From the NCBI RefSeq assembly GCF_043195125.1, contig NZ_JBAFWR010000004.1: a stretch of DNA of 64,000 nucleotides; one strand, written 5' to 3'. A program made the translations under genes and the position numbers. Source of the stretch: NCEH01 sp043195125. GTDB taxonomy: Bacteria > Pseudomonadota > Alphaproteobacteria > Rhizobiales > Xanthobacteraceae. Shown here piece after piece: positions 33,876 to 44,300 of this stretch. Positions within the stretch are counted from its first letter, which is position 1. Each line of letters begins with the position of its first letter. The notes below the pieces were generated by a model. It was not told the DNA's origin. It saw only the letters and a list, made by a program, of their open reading frames with translations, and ran no database searches.

Positions 33876-33927
33876 CTAGGCGGGAGGCGAAGGGAGATCA
33901 AGCAGCGGCCCATTGGTTCCCGCCTAG
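33876..33927. repeat. 10-bp inverted repeat in glyQ/34.0-kb gene spacer
   Basis: CTAGGCGGGA and TCCCGCCTAG are perfect complements separated by 32 bases. It lies about 115 bases before glyQ and 93 bases before the divergent secreted-repeat gene. Could be an operator pair or a leader stem. No U-run is seen. Confidence 0.5.
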
Positions 33928-34019
33928 CGTCACGCCACCGCTCAAACTTTGTGTGATTGAACCAGTTAGCCGAGCTCGCGTTGGGTGCGCAGTGGGAGTT
34001 CACTTAAGGAGAACACGAC

Positions 34020-34433
34020 ATGCGCAAACTCACTCTGGCCACGGCAGCGTTCCTGGCCCTTTCGACCATCGGCGCGTCCGCCCAGATGAGCGGGACCGCA
34101 GCCGGACAGGATCCGCACAAGGGTCCGGCCCAGGAAGGCGGCCGCACCCAGGCCACCCCGGGTGCCAGCGGTTCCGGCGCGATCGCACCCATGGACAAAG
34201 CCGCTTCGCCCACCCCGCGTTCCGGCACCACTGCCGCCGACCCCCATTCGGGTCCCGCGCAGGAAGGCGGTCGCGCTCAGGCCTCGCCGGGCGGTAGCAG
34301 CACCAGCGGCGGCGTCATCGACAGCACCGGCTCCATCACCCCGCGCAGCGGCACCGCTGCCGGACAGGATCCGCACAAGGGCCCGGCGCAGGAAGGCGGC
34401 CGCACCCAGGCCACCCCGGGTGCCACCCGCTGA
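34020..34433 (+). CDS. Small secreted protein with three GTAAGQDPHKGPAQEGGR-type repeats
   Basis: 137 residues. The signal peptide MRKLTLATAAFLALSTIGASA is cleaved before QMSG. The mature part is three low-complexity units of about 25-45 residues. Units 1 and 3 are nearly identical (GQDPHKGPAQEGGRTQATPGA). Unit 2 is diverged (ADPHSGPAQEGGRAQASPGG). The linkers carry TPRSGT. No Cys and few hydrophobic residues, so the mature chain is probably disordered. I do not recognise the family; a vague likeness to Gly-rich stress-induced repeat proteins is not enough for a call. AAGGAG precedes the ATG at good spacing. Confidence 0.75.
   Translation: MRKLTLATAAFLALSTIGASAQMSGTAAGQDPHKGPAQEGGRTQATPGASGSGAIAPMDKAASPTPRSGTTAADPHSGPAQEGGRAQASPGGSSTSGGVIDSTGSITPRSGTAAGQDPHKGPAQEGGRTQATPGATR
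34101..34166 (+). repeat. 66-bp direct repeat, copy 1
   Basis: First copy of a 66-bp unit in the secreted-repeat gene. It differs from the copy at 34359-34424 at only two positions, both silent third bases, over a distance of 258 bp. Confidence 0.85.
34359..34424 (+). repeat. 66-bp direct repeat, copy 2
   Basis: Second copy of the 66-bp unit, encoding AGQDPHKGPAQEGGRTQATPGA. The near identity suggests recent duplication or gene conversion inside the gene. Confidence 0.85.
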
Positions 34434-34461
34434 TCGACCTAAGAGCCGTTAGTTAAGTAAA

Positions 34462-34492
34462 AACGCCCGGAATGCACTGCATTCCGGGCGTT
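34462..34492. terminator. Bidirectional terminator between secreted-repeat gene and TRAP receptor gene
   Basis: AACGCCCGGAATGCA and TGCATTCCGGGCGTT are perfect 15-base arms around one base. On the reverse strand a TTTTT run follows, so it chiefly ends the TRAP receptor transcript. The forward side has only GTTCTCGTCT. Confidence 0.78.
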
Positions 34493-34517
34493 CTCGTCTA
34501 CACAGATCCGTCTGGGG

Positions 34518-35609
34518 TCAGCCGCGTGTGCGGGCCCGCACCATGTAATCGTCATAGGTGTATTCGACGATCTGCCACCAGAGGTATTCCTCATTGCGGA
34601 ACGCCTTGGCGTGATCGTGGACTTTCTTGAAGTCCGGGTTCTTGGCGCCGATTTCCTCATAAAGTTCCTGGGCGGCCTTGTAGCAGGCGTCCATCATTTC
34701 ATTCGGGAACCGGCGCAGCTGGGCGCCCGCCTTCACAAGGCTCTGAACAGCCTTCGGATTCTTCGCATCATAATTGGCGAGCATATCGCCATTGGCCTGG
34801 GCGGCGGCGCTGCGCAGCACGGCCTGGTAGTTCTTCGGCAGCTCGTTCCACTTCTCCTGATTGTAGAAGAAGGTCAGCGAGGCGCAGCCCTCCCACCAGC
34901 CAGGATAATAGTAATATTGAGCCACCTTCTGCAGGCCGAGCTTCTCGTCGTCATAAGGGCCGACCCATTCGGCCGCGTCGATCGTGCCCTTTTCCAGCGC
35001 CGGATAGATGTCGCCACCGGCCAGCTGCTGCGGCACCACGCCGAGTTTGGCCATGATCTGCCCGGCGATGCCGGCGATGCGCATCTTCAGGCCCTGCAGA
35101 TCCTGCACGGTCTTGATTTCCTTACGGAACCAGCCGCCCATCTGGCCGCCGGTGTTACCGCCGGGAAGCATGTAGACATTATATTTCTTGTAGAATTCGT
35201 TGAGCAGCTCCAGGCCGCCACCATGGTAGAACCACGCATTGATCATGCGGGCGTTGAGGCCGAACGGAAAGGCCGAGCCGAACGCAAAGGTGGGGTCCTT
35301 GCCGACGTAATAATACGACGCCGTGTGGCACATCTCGACGGTCTTGTTCTGCGTCGCATCCAGGGCCTGGAGGCCGGGCACGATTTCGCCGGCGGCGAAG
35401 ACCTGAATCTGAAACTTGCCGTCGGTCGCTTCGGACACCGACTTCGCCATCAGCTCGGCTGCGCCGTAAATGGTGTCGAGGGACTTGGGGAAGGACGAGG
35501 TGCAGCGCCACTTCACTTCCGGCATCGTCTGGGCGATCGCCGGCATGGCGATGGCGGTGGACGCTGCGACGCCCGCTCCGGCGGCGGTGAGGAACTCACG
35601 GCGTTTCAT
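34518..35609 (-). CDS. TRAP transporter substrate-binding protein (DctP/TakP family), orphan
   Basis: 363 residues. The twin-arginine-type signal MKRREFLTAAGAGVAASTAIAMPAIA is followed by the DctP fold: VKWRCTSSFPKSLDTIYGAAELMAKSVSEATDGKFQIQVFAAGEIVPGLQALDATQNKTVEMCHTASYYYVGKDP. The helix GGWFRKEIKTVQDLQGLKMRIAGIAGQIMAKLGVVPQQLAGGDIYPALEKGTIDAAEWVGPYDD is typical of the TakP-like group that binds 2-oxo acids. No DctQ or DctM membrane gene lies nearby, so it must use a distant permease. It is a single gene ending in a strong terminator. Confidence 0.92.
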   Translation of the reverse strand: MKRREFLTAAGAGVAASTAIAMPAIAQTMPEVKWRCTSSFPKSLDTIYGAAELMAKSVSEATDGKFQIQVFAAGEIVPGLQALDATQNKTVEMCHTASYYYVGKDPTFAFGSAFPFGLNARMINAWFYHGGGLELLNEFYKKYNVYMLPGGNTGGQMGGWFRKEIKTVQDLQGLKMRIAGIAGQIMAKLGVVPQQLAGGDIYPALEKGTIDAAEWVGPYDDEKLGLQKVAQYYYYPGWWEGCASLTFFYNQEKWNELPKNYQAVLRSAAAQANGDMLANYDAKNPKAVQSLVKAGAQLRRFPNEMMDACYKAAQELYEEIGAKNPDFKKVHDHAKAFRNEEYLWWQIVEYTYDDYMVRARTRG

Positions 35610-35763
35610 TGATTGCACTCCCTGAAATTCTTTTGTGACCACCTGCGTAAGACCAAAGTGTCGCGGGGTCATCCGCGACTTTCTTCTAACGGATGCAACC
35701 CCACCTTGGCGACCGGCGCCATGGAGAAAATTCACCACCGCCGAAGCATCTCGCCGATGTGAT

Positions 35764-36900
<1,137 letters not shown>

Positions 36901-37049
36901 TCGGCGTCTCCTTCATGGACCGACACCCGCGAAATCGGGTGACCGCCTCACATTCACGTGGGGGCGGTAAAGCATCAGGTGGCGGGAGGCAAGGCTCGGC
37001 ACAAGGTGGCGCGGCTCGAAAGATGGGCGACCCGGTGCGCCACGCCCTC

Positions 37050-37748
37050 TCAGCGCGCCGACAGGGCGTGGCGCACCTCTGCGCGCAGCTCGGGCAGCAC
37101 CTCGGCCTCGAACCAGGGGTGGCGCTTCAGCCAGCCGGTGTTGCGCCAGGAGGGATGGGGCAAGGCATAGATGCGCGGGCGCACCGCTGCCGCCCGCACC
37201 GCGCGCCAATTCTCCACCGTCTGCGTCAGGCTGGAGCCGAGCAGGCCGCCGAGGCCGAGCCGGCGGAAATGATAGGCCTGCGCCGGTCGGCCGATGGTCA
37301 GCACGATTTCGAACTGCGGCAGGGCGGCAAACAGCCGGTCGTGCCAGAGGCTGGCACATTCCCGGCGCGGCGGCAGGTCGCCGCCGGCCGCATCCTGGCC
37401 CGGAAAGCAGAATCCCATGGGGGCGATGGCGATGCGCGAGACGTCGTAGAACTCGTCCTTGCTCACGCCCATCCAGGCGCGCAGCCGATCCCCGGAAGCA
37501 TCGGTGAACGGAAGCCCGGAGAGATGCACCTTTGTGCCCGGCGCCTGGCTCGCCACCAGGATTCGCGCGGTTCGCGACACCCGCAGCACCGGACGCGGCA
37601 TATGAGGCAGCGGCGCGCCGAACGGCGCCTCGATGCACGCGCGGCACGCCGAAATGGCCGCGACCAGCGCATCCAGTCCACCGGCCGGCGCCGGGGCTTG
37701 CGGGCCCTGCCCCTCCCCCGCGACCGGCTTGGTCGGTTTATCGTCCAT
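37050..37748 (-). CDS. Uracil-DNA glycosylase superfamily protein
   Basis: 232 residues from the ATG at 37748. The family 4-like motif 1 is ASQAPGTKVHLSGLPFTDASGDRLRAWMGVS and motif 2 is ALPHPSWRNTGWL. Two Cys lie near the N-terminus (ACRACIEAP) and others at GFCFPGQD and RRECASLW. These could ligate a 4Fe-4S cluster as in family 4/5 enzymes, but the spacing was not matched to a known enzyme. Base-excision activity is inferred from the family only. Confidence 0.82.
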   Translation of the reverse strand: MDDKPTKPVAGEGQGPQAPAPAGGLDALVAAISACRACIEAPFGAPLPHMPRPVLRVSRTARILVASQAPGTKVHLSGLPFTDASGDRLRAWMGVSKDEFYDVSRIAIAPMGFCFPGQDAAGGDLPPRRECASLWHDRLFAALPQFEIVLTIGRPAQAYHFRRLGLGGLLGSSLTQTVENWRAVRAAAVRPRIYALPHPSWRNTGWLKRHPWFEAEVLPELRAEVRHALSAR

Positions 37749-37845
37749 CCTCAATATGCCGTGCCCAACAGGCGGTCGCGGCCACACGCCGCGATCCCGA
37801 TCCCCTCATATGGGTCGGCGGCGACGCTGCGAAAGGGCCGGACGC

Positions 37846-38457
37846 TCAGGCCTTGAAGCTCGGGCGCGCGCTTATCTCGGACCGCCAGCGGGCGATATTC
37901 TTCAGCTCGGCGGGAATCTCGATCCGTGCATTCACGGCGAAATCCATCGCAACGGCGGCGGTGATGTCGGCGACGCTGAAGTTCTGGCCGGCGACGAACG
38001 GGGCGCCATCCAGCTGGCCATCGAGAAAGTTCAGGAAGTTCCGCACTTTCGGCTTGTTGGCCTCGCCCCATTCCTTGACCTGGGGCTGCTCGCGCTCGGC
38101 CATGCGGGGATGCAGGTGGCGAAAGGCGAACTGGATCGCCATGAGGAGTTCGATCTCCACCATGCGCTGCCACATCTCCACCACGCCCTGTTCGGTGGGC
38201 GAAGTGCCGAACAGGCGCGGCTCGGGCTGAACCGCCTCGAAATAGCGACAGATGGCAATGGTTTCGGCGATGACCGTGCCATCGTCCAGTTCCAGCACCG
38301 GCACGCGGCGGCGCGGATGCAGCTTCACGAATTCATCCTGCCAATGCTCAAGCTTGGTCAGGTTGATTTCCACGGTGGGAACGCTGATGCCCTTCTCCGC
38401 GAGGAAGATCGAGACGCGCCGGGGATTGGGCGCTCCGGTCGTCTGGTACAGCTTCAT
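37846..38457 (-). CDS. Glutathione S-transferase family protein
   Basis: 203 residues. The thioredoxin-fold N-terminal domain (MKLYQTTGAPNPRRVSIFLAEKGI ... RRRVPVLELDDGTVIAETIAICRYFE) carries the cis-Pro VPVLEL and the glutathione-binding ETIAI. The all-helical C-terminal domain contains APFVAGQNFSVADITAAVAMDFA. Substrate unknown. The start MKLYQTTG at 38457 follows a G-rich site. Single gene. Confidence 0.92.
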   Translation of the reverse strand: MKLYQTTGAPNPRRVSIFLAEKGISVPTVEINLTKLEHWQDEFVKLHPRRRVPVLELDDGTVIAETIAICRYFEAVQPEPRLFGTSPTEQGVVEMWQRMVEIELLMAIQFAFRHLHPRMAEREQPQVKEWGEANKPKVRNFLNFLDGQLDGAPFVAGQNFSVADITAAVAMDFAVNARIEIPAELKNIARWRSEISARPSFKA

Positions 38458-38524
38458 GGCGTTGCCTCCGTTGCTCCCGCACTGACCATGGAGGCCGCAC
38501 ACGGTCAAGCACGTGTTTACCGCT

Positions 38525-39010
38525 TTACCGTGGATGTTCGGCCCGCCACTCCGCCGGGCGCTGGAAGCGGCCGCGCCACAGGCCCCGGCGCGCCCGCTGG
38601 GCGTTTTCCTGCGCCACCCGTGCGGCGGTCCCCGACAGCGCCAGGGCAAGGCCTTCCCGCACCAGAACGAGGGCGATGTCCTGCCCCTTCGCGATGCAGG
38701 TGCCGAGCCGGCGCCCATACACGTCGGTGCCCCGCAGGCGACAGGTCACCAGGGGCACCGCGAGGAGTTCCTCCAGCCTGCGGCGCGCCTCGGCACCGCA
38801 AGGCCAGAGGGTCTCGGCCGCCTCGCAGGTCTGCGCCAGTTCGGGCGCGTCGATGCCGTCCAACCGCACCCGAAGATCGAGGATGCGCAGCGTATCGCCG
38901 TCGATGGCGAAAGCCGGCCCCGCCACTTCGTCGGCGCGGGTGAGAAGCGCCGCCAGCGCGGCAAGGCCGAGCAGCAGGGCGGCGGCGGTGAGCAGATCGC
39001 GCAGGCGCAT
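38525..39010 (-). CDS. Thermonuclease (SNase-like) family protein
   Basis: 161 residues. An N-terminal membrane anchor or uncleaved signal (MRLRDLLTAAALLLGLAALAALL) precedes an SNc domain with AIDGDTLRILDLRVRLDGIDAPELAQTC (catalytic Arg and Glu positions present), then DVYGRRLGTCIAKGQDIALVLVREGLAL. Probably a periplasmic nuclease-like protein. Four Cys may form disulfides. Single gene. Confidence 0.85.
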   Translation of the reverse strand: MRLRDLLTAAALLLGLAALAALLTRADEVAGPAFAIDGDTLRILDLRVRLDGIDAPELAQTCEAAETLWPCGAEARRRLEELLAVPLVTCRLRGTDVYGRRLGTCIAKGQDIALVLVREGLALALSGTAARVAQENAQRARRGLWRGRFQRPAEWRAEHPR

Positions 39011-39154
39011 AGGGTGGAGAACGCGATTCTCGTGCGCATGGTCAACACGAGGGAGGCGCGTTAAGGTTTCGTTAACCCTCCTCAAGCAGGAGTCATTGCG
39101 GAACCTCCCGGCGGCAGACTCACCTGCCCGGCGGGAGCGCGGAAGGTTTGGGCC

Positions 39155-40312
39155 ATGGAACGCCCCTTCGGCTCTGGCGCTCGCCCCGCCCTCGCCCCCT
39201 CAGGGGCCGGGATGGAGCGCGGCGGATTCCGTGAGGCGCAAGGCATATCGACCGGCCCCGTCCCGCAGCCAGACAGCCCCCTCCGCATTGCCCACGTGGA
39301 GGCGCGGCAGGCCGCCGGGCGCCTTTTGGCGGCCACCGTGGCGGCCCTCGGGCTCGCCGGTCTTGCCGTCCTCTTCCACCCCGCCAGCCTGTATGCCGGC
39401 CTGTGCGCCGTGGCTGTGGCCTACGCCGCCCTGCACGCGCGGCGCCTGTATCGCGCGCTCGACGCTGGTGAACGCGCGGCGACGGCCCAAGCACAAGAAG
39501 GCGCGCGCGCCGAACGGGCGGTCGCCGACGCGCGGGCCGAAAACGCGGCCAAGTCGCGCTTCCTCGCCGAGATGAGCCACGAATTGCGTACACCGCTGAA
39601 TGCCGTGCTCGGCTTCTCGGAAATGATGGCCCAGGAGGTGCTCGGCCGCCATGCGGTTCCCACCTACGGCGACTATGCCCGCGACATCCATGCGTCCGGG
39701 CGCCATCTGCTGGCGCTTGCCGATGACATATTGGACGTTGCCCGGATCGAGACCGGCCACCGCACGCTGCTGGAAACGGCCGTCTCGCTGGAGGCTCTGG
39801 CCCAGGATTGCACCCATATGATGCGGCTCGCGGCCAATGCGAAGGCGATCCGCCTCAGCTGCCTCGCCCCTCCGCCCGTGCCGCGCCTGTGGGCGGACGA
39901 GCGCGCCCTGCGCCAGATCACGCTCAACCTGCTCGCGAATGCGGTCAAGTTCACGCCGGTCGGCGGCGCGGTGACGCTTCACGCGGGATTGACCGACACG
40001 GGCACGCCCTTCTTCGCCGTAGAGGATACCGGCCCCGGCATCGGTGAAGCCGAGCTGCCGTTCGCCCTGGCCGCAAGCCATCACGAAAGCCGGCTGGATC
40101 TGACCACCGGGCGCGGCGCCGGGCTCGGCCTCGCGATTGCGCGCGGCCTTGCCGCCCTGCACGGGGCAACCCTGACGCTGGAGAAGCGGCCGAGCGGCGG
40201 CACACGGGCGCAGGTCACCTTTCCCGCCACGCGGACGCTGCCTGCGGCGGAAGAAGATCATGCGGACGCGGGCGCCGCCCGGCAGCCGCGCTTCGCACCG
40301 GCCGCAGAATAG
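39155..40312 (+). CDS. Sensor histidine kinase (PleC/DivJ/PdhS-like catalytic core)
   Basis: 385 residues. Two hydrophobic segments (about 55-75 and 78-96) form a hairpin anchor with almost no periplasmic loop. A coiled coil follows (about 105-135), then HisKA with H142 in FLAEMSHELRTPLNAVLGFSEMM, and HATPase_c (NLLANAVKFTPVGG, VEDTGPGIG, GAGLGLAIARGLAALHGATL). The H-box resembles the PleC/DivJ/PdhS group. No cognate response regulator lies beside it. It converges on cobT with eight bases between the stop codons. Confidence 0.88.
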   Translation: MERPFGSGARPALAPSGAGMERGGFREAQGISTGPVPQPDSPLRIAHVEARQAAGRLLAATVAALGLAGLAVLFHPASLYAGLCAVAVAYAALHARRLYRALDAGERAATAQAQEGARAERAVADARAENAAKSRFLAEMSHELRTPLNAVLGFSEMMAQEVLGRHAVPTYGDYARDIHASGRHLLALADDILDVARIETGHRTLLETAVSLEALAQDCTHMMRLAANAKAIRLSCLAPPPVPRLWADERALRQITLNLLANAVKFTPVGGAVTLHAGLTDTGTPFFAVEDTGPGIGEAELPFALAASHHESRLDLTTGRGAGLGLAIARGLAALHGATLTLEKRPSGGTRAQVTFPATRTLPAAEEDHADAGAARQPRFAPAAE

Positions 40313-40319
40313 GCGGCTC

Positions 40320-41345
40320 CTATTCCTTGTCGGAAACGCCCGCTTCGGCAAACGTCGCCATGCCGCGATGGCAGGCCACCGCCGCCTTGACGATGCCTAC
40401 CGCCAGCGCGCCGCCAGACCCCTCACCGAGCCGCATGCCGAGGTCCAGCAGCGGCTCGAGGCCAAGCTTTTCCAGCAGTTGGCGGTGCGCCCGCTCGGCT
40501 GAGACATGGCCCGCGAGGCAATGGTCGAGGGCGGTCGGGTCCATCGCGTGGAGCACAGCGGCAGCAGCGGTCACCACATAGCCGTCGAGGATCACCGGCA
40601 CCCGTTCATGGCGCGCGGAGATGATGGCGCCCGCCATGGCGGCCAGTTCGCGCCCGCCGAGACGACGCAGCACTTCCAAAGGATCGCCCAGCGCGGCCCG
40701 GTGCAACTCCACCGCTTCGCGCACCGCGTTGATCTTCCGGGCCAGCACCTCGCCGGCCGCGCCGGTGCCGGCGCCCACCCATTCCTCCGCCGTGCCGCCA
40801 TAGAGGCCGTGGCAGATGGCGGCGGCGACCGTGGTATTGCCGATGCCCATTTCGCCCAGGACCAGAACATCCGCGCCGCCGGCAATCGCCTGCATGCCGA
40901 ACGCCATGGTGGCGGCGCAGGCGCGTTCGTCCAGGGCTGCTTCTTGCGTGATGTCGCCGGTGGGCAGGTCGAGCGCGAGATCGAACACCCGCAGCCCGGC
41001 ATCGAAGGTGGCACAGATCTGGTTCACCGCCGCCTTGCCCGCGGTGAAAGTGTCGAGCATCTGCTTGGTGACGGAATTGGGATAAGGCGAGACGCCCCGT
41101 TCCGTGACGCCATGGGTGCCGGCGAACACCGCGACCATGGGCCGGTCCGCCGTGGGCATGGCCTTGCCCTGCCAGGCCGCAAGATGAGCGGCGATATCCT
41201 CCAGCCGCCCGAGGGCGCCGGGCGGCTTCACCAATTGGCTCTGCCGGTCCCGCGCGGCGGCGCGCGCCGCCTCGTCCGGACCGGGCAAGGTCGCGATCAG
41301 GTGGCGGATATCGTCGAAGGGAAGGCCAGTCTCGACAGCGTGCAT
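40320..41345 (-). CDS. cobT: Nicotinate-nucleotide--dimethylbenzimidazole phosphoribosyltransferase
   Basis: 341 residues. Activates dimethylbenzimidazole (or other lower ligand) for the cobalamin nucleotide loop. Seen are VKPPGALGRLEDIA, FAGTHGVTERGVSPYPNSVTKQML, LGEMGIGNTTVAAAI and the catalytic Glu in LGMRLGEGSGGALA. Single gene. It converges on the histidine kinase gene and lies upstream of no other cob gene in the window. Confidence 0.96.
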   Translation of the reverse strand: MHAVETGLPFDDIRHLIATLPGPDEAARAAARDRQSQLVKPPGALGRLEDIAAHLAAWQGKAMPTADRPMVAVFAGTHGVTERGVSPYPNSVTKQMLDTFTAGKAAVNQICATFDAGLRVFDLALDLPTGDITQEAALDERACAATMAFGMQAIAGGADVLVLGEMGIGNTTVAAAICHGLYGGTAEEWVGAGTGAAGEVLARKINAVREAVELHRAALGDPLEVLRRLGGRELAAMAGAIISARHERVPVILDGYVVTAAAAVLHAMDPTALDHCLAGHVSAERAHRQLLEKLGLEPLLDLGMRLGEGSGGALAVGIVKAAVACHRGMATFAEAGVSDKE

Positions 41346-41390
41346 GACGATCTCGATGGGAATGATGCGCGGCTTCTGCCGCGCACCTTT

Positions 41391-44300
41391 CTATTCCGCC
41401 GGCGCAGGATGGTCACCTGTCGGATGCGGCCCGGCGGGATGGTCGCCGGAACCGTCCTTGACGGGCTTTCTCCCGAGCGCGGCCAGCCAGCGTGCCGTCA
41501 CGTAGAACACCGGCGTGAAGATGAGGCCGAACAGGGTCACGCCGATCATGCCGGAGAACACCGCCGTGCCGAGCGCCTGGCGCAATTCCGCGCCGGCGCC
41601 GATCGCCCAAACCAGGGGCACCACCCCGAGGATGAAGGCGAGCGAGGTCATGACGATGGGGCGCAGGCGCAGCCGTGCGGCTTCCACCGCCGCCTCCTGC
41701 CGTCCGTGGCCCTGGTCCTCCAGCTGCTTGGCGAATTCCACGATCAGAATCGCGTTCTTCGCCGCCAAGCCGATCAGCACGATGAAGCCGACCTGGGTCA
41801 GGATGTTGTTGTCCTGACCTCGCAAAATCACGCCGAGGAGCGCCGCGACGAGGCACATGGGCACGATGAGGATGACCGCCAGTGGCAGGGTCAGGCTCTC
41901 ATATTGCGCCGCCAGCACCAGGAAGACGAACACCACGCCCAGAGCGAAGGCGAAGATGGCGGTGTTGCCGGCCCGTTGCTGCTGATAGGCGAGCGCGGTC
42001 CATTCATAGGAGAAGCCCTGCGGCAGAACCTGCGCCGCGAGCTTCTGCATGATGTCCATCGCCTGGCCCTGGGAATAGCCGGGCGCCGGACTGCCGTCGA
42101 GTTCCGCCGCCGGATACAGATTGTACCGCGGCACGCGATAGGGCCCGGAAATGTCCGAGATGGTCGTGAACGAACCGAGCGGCACCGTGTCGCCCGCCGC
42201 ATTGCGCACGCGGATGGCGAGGATGTCCTTCGGATCGAGGCGGTAGGGGGCATCCGCCTGCACCTGCACGCGGAAGGTTCGCGAGAACAGGTTGAAGTCG
42301 TTCACATAGCTCGAGCCGATATAGGTCTGGAGCGCCGCGAACACATTGCCCACGTCCACCTGGAGCAACTGCGCCTTGGAGCGGTCGATGTCGAGATACA
42401 TCTGCGGCGTCGAGGTCTCGAACAGCGAATAGACCTGCATCAGGCCGGGGGTTTTCGCCGCAGCCCCCATCATGGCGTAAACCGCGCCCTGGAGCGCCGG
42501 ATAGCCGGCGCCGACCCGGTCCTCCACCATCATGCGGAAGCCGCCGGCATTGCCGATGCCGTTGACCGGCGGCGGCTGCACCACGATCAGCAAAGCTTCC
42601 TGGATCGAGGCGAGCTTGCGGAACAACTGGCCCTGTACCGCGGTCGCGGTGCGCGTGGGATCCCCGCCGCGCTGGGAGAACGGCTCCAGGATTACGAACA
42701 TGGCGCCGGCGTTGGGGGCGTTGGTGAAGGTCGCCCCCGAGAAGCCGGCGATGTTGATGATATGGCCGACGCCGGGGGTCCCGATGACCTGGTCCGCCGC
42801 CGCCTTCATCACCGCCTCGGTGCGCTGCATGGAAGCGCCGGGCGGCAATTGCACCGCGACGATCAGATAGCCGCGATCCTGCTGCGGGATGAAGCCCTGG
42901 GGCGTCGTCACGAACAGATAGCCGCCAAAGCCGACGATGCCCACATAGACGATCAGCACCAGCGCGACGATGCGCACCAGCCGCCGGGTCATCCAGGCAT
43001 AGCCGTTGCCCAAGCCCTCGAACATGCGGTTGAAGATGCGGAAGAAGCCGACCAGGGGCCGGGCATACCAGGCGACCGGAGCGTCCTCATGGGCGTGCGG
43101 CCGCAGCAGCAGTGCGCACATGGCGGGCGAAAGGGTCAGCGAAACCAGCAGCGAGATCAGGGTCGATCCGGCGATGGTCAGAGCGAACTGGCGATAGAAC
43201 TGGCCCGAGATGCCGGTGATGAAGGCGGTGGGAATGAACACCGCCGAGAGCACCAGCGAAATCGCCACCAGCGCCCCGCCGACCTCGTCCATGGTCTTGT
43301 AGGCGGCATCGCGCGGACTGAGCCCCGCCTCGATATTGCGCTCCACGTTCTCCACCACCACGATCGCGTCGTCCACCACGATGCCGATGGCCAGCACCAG
43401 GCCGAACAGCGACAGATTGTTCAGCGAGAAGCCGAACAGCGTCATGACGAAGAAGGTGCCCACCAGCGAGATCGGGATCGCCAGGATCGGGATGATCGCC
43501 GCGCGCCATGTCTGGAGGAACAGGATCACCACCAGAACCACGAGCACCACGGCCTCGCCGATGGTGTGGATCACCGCCTCGACAGATTGCTGGATGAATT
43601 CGGTGGGGTTGTAATAGATCGCGTACTTCAGACCGGACGGCAGATCCTTGCCCAGCTCCGCCATCTTCGCCACCACGGCATTGCCGGTGGACAGCGCGTT
43701 GGAGCCGGGGCGCTGGAACACGCCGAGCGAAATGGCGACGTCGCGGTCGAGGAACGAGGTCGAGGAATAATCCTGCGCGGTGATCTCGACGCGCGCCACG
43801 TCCTTCAGCCGTACCAGGGCGGTGTTGGTCTGCTTGATGACCACATTGCCGAACTGGGTAGGATCGGAGAGACGGCCGAGGGTCCGCACGGCGATCTGGA
43901 ACGCGCGTTGCTCGGGCACGGGCGGCTGGTTCAGCACACCCGAGGCCACCTGGACATTCTGCGCCTGGAGCGCGGTGACCACGTCGCCCGCCGTGAGGTT
44001 CAGTTCCTGGAGCCGCGCGGGGTCGAGCCACACCTGCATGGCATAGTCGCGGGCACCGAACACGGTGATCGAGCCGACGCCGTCGATACGCGAGAGCACG
44101 TCCTTGATCTGGACGTTCGCCACATTGGAGATGAACAGCGGGTCACGCGAGCCGTCGGGCGAATAGAGGCTGACGACGAGCATCAGATCGGGCGAGCTCT
44201 TCGCCGTCACGATGCCGATCTGCTGCACTTCCTGCGGCAGGCGCGGCTGGGCAATGGCCACGCGGTTCTGCACCTGCACCTGGGCGATGTCGAGATTGGT

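Noticed and set aside
36955..36960. CACGTG core as a second parS site
   Set aside because: The flanks (CATT...GGGG) do not match TGTTNCACGTGAAACA.
38510..38515. CACGTG core as a further parS site
   Set aside because: Only the right flank TTT is partly similar; the left flank CAAG does not match.
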